A stretch of DNA of 64,000 nucleotides from Rhizobium sp. C4 (lineage in GTDB: Bacteria > Pseudomonadota > Alphaproteobacteria > Rhizobiales > Rhizobiaceae): the NCBI RefSeq assembly GCF_021026315.1, contig NZ_JAJNCX010000017.1:28494-92493 (forward strand), read 5' to 3'. The number at the start of each line of letters is the position of its first letter. The stretch's first letter is position 1. Of the stretch, positions 58,120 through 64,000 are shown piece by piece. The notes beneath the pieces are model-generated. The model was not told the origin of the DNA. It did no database searches and saw only the letters and a list, made by a program, of their open reading frames with translations. The position numbers and the translations under genes were made by a program.

Positions 58120-58782
58120 ATGAGGCCAGGACAGCAGAACAAACGCGGTCGCGGGCGTAACAACAACAGCAATAACAACAATAATAATAACAATAACAAC
58201 AACAATGGAAACATGCGCAAGGGTTCAAACCCTCTGACGCGGACCTATGACAGCTCCGGACCGGACGTCAAGATTCGCGGAACCGCGCAGCACATTGCTG
58301 AGAAATACGCCCAGCTTGCCCGTGATGCCCAGAGCTCCGGCGACCGCGTGATGGCGGAAAACTATCTCCAGCACGCCGAGCACTATAACCGCATCATCGC
58401 CAGCGCCCAGGCGCAGATGCAGGAACGCTTCCAGCGCGACGATCGCAATGAGTTTGGCGATCGCGACGAGGATGACAACGGTTCGGACAACGCGCCGGTG
58501 CATCAGTCTCAGCCGCAGCAGGTGCAGCAGCGTTCGCATCAGCAGTCCCAGCCGCAGACCGAGCAGCCCTATGATGGCAGCGGTCCGCAGCCGGAAATCG
58601 AAGGCATTCCTGCCGAAGTCGTTCTGAACAGCGAAACGCCGGCAGAAGCCTCGGATGAGCAGGAGCCGCGTCAGCGTCGTCCTCGTCGTCCGCAGCGTCG
58701 CCGTCAGAACGCCGCCGCCGAAGGTGGCGCGTCCGAGGACGCTCCGGCCGAGCAGCCGGCGCTTGCCGAAGCCGGCGAATGA
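58120..58782 (+). CDS. DUF4167 domain-containing protein with poly-Asn tract
   Basis: The 220-residue protein starts MRPGQQNKRGRGR, then has a run of Asn codons (58159-58206, 15 Asn and one Ser; AAC and AAT mixed). The DUF4167 domain (about 35-110) includes TRTYDSSGPDVKIRGTAQHI and VMAENYLQHAEHYNRI. The rest is Gln-rich and then basic (RQRRPRRPQRRR). Basic and disordered ends suggest RNA or nucleic-acid binding, but the function is unknown. A strong terminator follows. Confidence 0.85.
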   Translation: MRPGQQNKRGRGRNNNSNNNNNNNNNNNNGNMRKGSNPLTRTYDSSGPDVKIRGTAQHIAEKYAQLARDAQSSGDRVMAENYLQHAEHYNRIIASAQAQMQERFQRDDRNEFGDRDEDDNGSDNAPVHQSQPQQVQQRSHQQSQPQTEQPYDGSGPQPEIEGIPAEVVLNSETPAEASDEQEPRQRRPRRPQRRRQNAAAEGGASEDAPAEQPALAEAGE

Positions 58783-58809
58783 CGAAGATCAAATCGTACT
58801 GATTTCAGG

Positions 58810-58839
58810 ATCCCCGGGACACAAGTTCCGGGGATTTTT
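58810..58839 (+). terminator. Rho-independent terminator after the DUF4167 gene
   Basis: ATCCCCGG (58810-58817) pairs with CCGGGGAT (58828-58835) and is followed by TTTT. It separates the DUF4167 gene from clpB. Confidence 0.75.
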
Positions 58840-58851
58840 GTATTTAAACCT

Positions 58852-58879
58852 CTTTAAATTCGGTGCGCCGCGCCCATAT
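58852..58879 (+). promoter_or_regulatory. RpoH (sigma-32)-type heat-shock promoter of clpB
   Basis: CTTTAAA (58852-58858) and CCCATAT (58873-58879) are 14 bases apart, close to the CTTGAAA / CCCATNT consensus. They lie about 90 bases before clpB, a classic heat-shock gene. Confidence 0.6.
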
Positions 58880-58970
58880 TTCTCATCGAAGGCTCGCCTC
58901 TGAGGGAGCCTATCTCAAACCCGTCGATCCGTGCCTGAAGCGAGGGCGGAACGAGGAACGGAGGACAGAC

Positions 58971-61574
<2,604 letters not shown>

Positions 61575-61603
61575 TCTCAAAGGCTGCTTGCCATAAGACA
61601 GGG

Positions 61604-61633
61604 ATGCCCTCGGCGAAAGCCGGGGGCATTTTC
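61604..61633 (+). terminator. Rho-independent terminator after clpB
   Basis: ATGCCCTCGGC (61604-61614) and GCCGGGGGCAT (61619-61629) pair with a GAAA loop, followed by TTTTC. It starts 29 bases after the clpB stop and 16 bases before the convergent peptidase gene ends. Confidence 0.75.
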
Positions 61634-61648
61634 GGTTGTGGTCACGGA

Positions 61649-63589
61649 TCAGTTGCTCGCGACGTTCCAGTCTTCGTGGCCGAGCAGCGCATCAATGCGC
61701 TTGCGCTCGGCGCCGAACTTGGCAAGGGCATCGCCCGAAAGCGACTTGCCGTCGGGCAGGCGGATCTTCAGCGGGTCCACCTTGTTGCCGTTGACGATCA
61801 TCTCGTAGTGCAGGTGCGGTCCGGTCGACTGGCCGGTCGTTCCAATCCAGCCGATCACCTGGCCCTGATGGATCTTCGCCCCCTCAACCACGTCCTTCGC
61901 GATCGCGCTCTGGTGGTTGTAGGAGGTCTCATAGCCATTGGCGTGGCGGATGATCGTCTGGTTGCCATAGCCGCCGCGGTCCCAGCCGGCCTTCTCGACC
62001 GTGCCGTTGCCGGTGGCGATGATGGGCGTGCCGCGCGGGGCTGCCCAGTCGACGCCTGTATGCATGCGCATATAGCCGAGGATCGGATGGCGCCGCATGC
62101 CGAAGCCGGACTTGAAAATGCCGCCCGGAACCGGGTTGCGCAGCAGGAACTGGTGGATGCTCTTTCCATCCGGACCGTAATAATCGACGGTGTCGTCGAT
62201 CGGGTCCTGGTAGCGGTAAAGCCGCGTTTCCGTATCGCCGAACTTGGCGTAGAGGAACAGGAGCTCCGAATTCTTGGTGACCTTGCCGGACTGGTCGGCG
62301 ACCGAGAAGAAGGCTTCGAGCTTGTCGGTCGGGTGCAGCTGCGCCTGGAAGTCGACGGAGTTGGCCAGAAGCTTGACGATCTGGTTGGTCAGATCGAGAC
62401 CCATTCCGTAGGAGAGGGCGGCTCGGTAGATCCCGTCATAGACGCTCGGCAGGTCGGAGCCCGCCTGCGGGGCGAGCAGATTGTCGTCGAGTGCCGAGGC
62501 CATGGCCTTGATGACCGGCGGCGCTGTGCCCTGAACGAAGTTGCCCTTGTCATCGAGCGCCACGGTGACCTGGTGCTGGTCGCGCTGATAGATACTGGCG
62601 CGGACGATCTTCAGGTCTTCGCCCGTCTGCATGATCCCCATGCGCAGGATGTTGCCGTCACGCAGCTTGTCGCTGCCATAGGCGTCCGAGAGGCTGCCGG
62701 AAACAAGATCTGCCTGTTTCTTCGAATAGCCATTCGATGAAAGTGCGGTGGCGATGTCCGTGTCGGAGCGGACCGGAATGATGTCGTCGGCATATTCGGG
62801 CGTTGTGCTGGTGATCGCCTCGGGTGCTGCGACCGACATGTTGGACTCGATGACCTTGGCCGTCAGTCCGGAGGTGATGTCGAGGGCGCTGTTGCTCGCC
62901 GCGAAACGTCGCGGGTCGACATAGTAGAGCGAGGCCACCTGGCTGTTGCCATCGGTCAGAACCGAACCATTGGTCCGGACGGTTTCCTCGATCTCTTCAA
63001 GCGTCATCGCCGGCGCGTAGTTGAAGGCGACATCCTTCGTCGGAAATTCCGAGGTCTCCAGGCTGACTTCGGACTCGACGTCCGAACCGTAGATCTGGCC
63101 GGTGCTGACGGAAGGAACCGCCGGCTTGGTGCCGGAGGAGAAAATCGCCAGCGCGTCGAATTCCGGATAGGTCTCCTGCGTGGCGTGTGCTGCGGCCAGC
63201 GCCATCTTCACATGCTCGAAGGGCTGGCGTCGAACGACTTCCTTGCCACCCTGCTGGATCATGGTCGAAACTTCCATGATCTGCTTGTCGGCAGGCTTGG
63301 CTGCAATGTTTGTCGCAACCAGCCGGCCGCCACGCTTGGCTACAAGCGGGGTATCCTCACCATCTCCATGCGACCGCGCGTAGGCTTCCGCCGGAATGGC
63401 AAGCTGGCGGCGCCCGTCGAGGGCAGCGGTCAGCGCCACGCCCATGAGGATCGTGCTGGTAATGCCTGTCAGAAAGGTGCCGGAGAGCCAGCGGAAGGAA
63501 ATCTCGCGGCGGTCAGGCGCGCGGCGACCGTCAGCGAGCAGCGCGGGCTCGTTTCCGAGCAGCCGTGTCAGTTCCCTGCCGTCTGTCAT
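61649..63589 (-). CDS. M23 family metallopeptidase
   Basis: The product has 646 residues. The N-terminus is cytoplasmic, and one membrane helix (about 37-55) leads to a long periplasmic region. The C-terminal LytM/M23 domain has MRMHTGVDWAAPRGTPI (zinc ligands His and Asp), then GPHLHYEMIVNG (catalytic and ligand His). It probably cuts peptidoglycan cross-links in growth or division. All zinc-site residues are present, so it is likely an active enzyme rather than an EnvC-like activator. Confidence 0.9.
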   Translation of the reverse strand: MTDGRELTRLLGNEPALLADGRRAPDRREISFRWLSGTFLTGITSTILMGVALTAALDGRRQLAIPAEAYARSHGDGEDTPLVAKRGGRLVATNIAAKPADKQIMEVSTMIQQGGKEVVRRQPFEHVKMALAAAHATQETYPEFDALAIFSSGTKPAVPSVSTGQIYGSDVESEVSLETSEFPTKDVAFNYAPAMTLEEIEETVRTNGSVLTDGNSQVASLYYVDPRRFAASNSALDITSGLTAKVIESNMSVAAPEAITSTTPEYADDIIPVRSDTDIATALSSNGYSKKQADLVSGSLSDAYGSDKLRDGNILRMGIMQTGEDLKIVRASIYQRDQHQVTVALDDKGNFVQGTAPPVIKAMASALDDNLLAPQAGSDLPSVYDGIYRAALSYGMGLDLTNQIVKLLANSVDFQAQLHPTDKLEAFFSVADQSGKVTKNSELLFLYAKFGDTETRLYRYQDPIDDTVDYYGPDGKSIHQFLLRNPVPGGIFKSGFGMRRHPILGYMRMHTGVDWAAPRGTPIIATGNGTVEKAGWDRGGYGNQTIIRHANGYETSYNHQSAIAKDVVEGAKIHQGQVIGWIGTTGQSTGPHLHYEMIVNGNKVDPLKIRLPDGKSLSGDALAKFGAERKRIDALLGHEDWNVASN

Positions 63590-63882
63590 TCAGTGTCCGC
63601 CTGGCCCAGTTATTTTCTTGTTATGCAACATCTGCCCTGTGTGCGCGCGGGAGTCAAACCTCATGCGAGGACCCAGCCCGCAGAGTGCACAGAAGCTCCA
63701 TACTCTGCGTCATGGCGTTCATTGCAATGAAATGTGAAAATCCGGGGGCAGGGGTGTGTGGTGAGAGGCGGTGTTTGGCGGATTTGGGTGTTGTTCCGGG
63801 TGCCTGTTCAATAATAGTTGTTTTAAATCAGATGGTTGATGGGGTTTCCGCAAGATTTTTGAAGTTTTTTCGAAGAGGGCTG
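63590..63882. other. Spacer between the M23 gene and the rRNA promoter
   Basis: No gene is supported. A frame at 63565-63951 crosses the ribosomal promoter and has no family match. The last 100 bases are T-rich (TTTTTGAAGTTTTTTCG near 63856-63872), as expected of an upstream promoter element. Confidence 0.4.
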
Positions 63883-63912
63883 TTGACTGTTTTGGGGGCG
63901 TGGGTCTATAAG
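63883..63912 (+). promoter_or_regulatory. Ribosomal RNA operon promoter
   Basis: TTGACT (63883-63888) and TATAAG (63907-63912) are 18 bases apart. The following sequence, CACTGACGAGGGCGGCG then AACGAACTCGTCCTTG, matches the leader found before 16S rRNA genes in Rhizobiaceae. The 16S gene itself is beyond base 64000. Confidence 0.7.
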
Positions 63913-63918
63913 GCGATC

Positions 63919-64000
63919 ACTGACGAGGGCGGCGGCGCTGCTAGCGACTAACGAACTCGTCCTTGAGAAAATCTTCTGATGGTTGCGAGAGTGACTGGGG
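63919..64000 (+). other. Leader of the rRNA operon (cut by the window end)
   Basis: The GACGAGGGCGGCGGCGC stretch and the CGAACTCGTCCTTGAG stretch are typical of the non-coding leader between the rRNA promoter and the start of 16S rRNA. No part of mature 16S is in view. Confidence 0.6.

Noticed and set aside
58159..58206. Poly-Asn run as a sequencing artefact
   Set aside because: The codons are mixed AAC/AAT/AGC and keep the frame into a conserved DUF4167 domain.
63565..63951. A 128-codon plus-strand frame at the window end
   Set aside because: It runs through the rRNA promoter and has no ribosome binding site or similarity.

Overview
The window is a high-GC stretch of an alphaproteobacterial chromosome, most likely from the Rhizobiaceae (Rhizobium/Agrobacterium relatives). 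This rests on gene content and order: hisC-tyrC, ftsE-ftsX, a TIGR02302 protein beside lysA-lptM-argH, etfB-etfA with a rhomboid and a PduO-type adenosyltransferase, and lysC-ptsP-prfA-prmC near clpB. It also rests on a DUF4167 protein, a CpdR-like regulator and rhizobial-type palindromic intergenic repeats. The species cannot be named from the sequence alone. I see no prophage, CRISPR array, integrase or intact insertion sequence.

Layout. 1-1.3 kb: the 3' end of an M20 amidohydrolase and a decayed IS5-type transposase. 1.3-10.2 kb: aromatic amino acid genes, a DUF2125 protein, a gamma-glutamylcyclotransferase, an acyltransferase, a YdcF-like protein, ftsEX, hpt and a CpdR-like receiver. 10.2-17.6 kb: TIGR02302 protein, lysA, lptM, argH, a TlpA-like thioredoxin and a lipoprotein. 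18-26.3 kb: the hbdA / etfAB / rhomboid / adenosyltransferase block, with a plus-strand cassette (two FAD oxidoreductases and a GntR regulator) lying between etfA and hbdA. 26.3-32.4 kb: SDR, BrkB-like protein, GluQ-RS, AlkA-like glycosylase, HNH protein, DsbB, a YqaA-like membrane protein and tRNA-Leu(CAA). 32.5-39.7 kb: a surface-glycan-like group (GT39 transferase, acyl-CoA synthetase, BcsL/CelD-type acetyltransferase, flippase, sugar epimerase/dehydratase). 39.8-51.9 kb: secA, a PpiC-type foldase, argJ-GNAT-mutT, an isolated Flp pilin with a small membrane protein, a comF-grxC-nitrilase-DUF1178 operon, ubiG and an OmpA-type lipoprotein. 52.2-63.6 kb: lysC, ptsP, prfA, prmC, DUF4167 protein, clpB and an M23 peptidase. 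The last ~120 bases hold the promoter and leader of what should be a ribosomal RNA operon just beyond the window.

Most genes are core housekeeping. The less expected signals are between genes: a pair of tandem hairpin elements at 30.39-30.63 kb whose arms differ between copies but stay self-complementary; a 183-base palindromic element with 12-base terminal inverted repeats at 17.8 kb; mosaic repeats whose two modules occur in opposite order at 14.6 and 22.5 kb; and a 10-base inverted repeat that would hide the ribosome binding site of the acyl-CoA synthetase at 34.2 kb. I did not find a clearly new multi-gene defence or biosynthetic system. The oxidoreductase cassette and the surface-glycan group are the best functional candidates for closer work.
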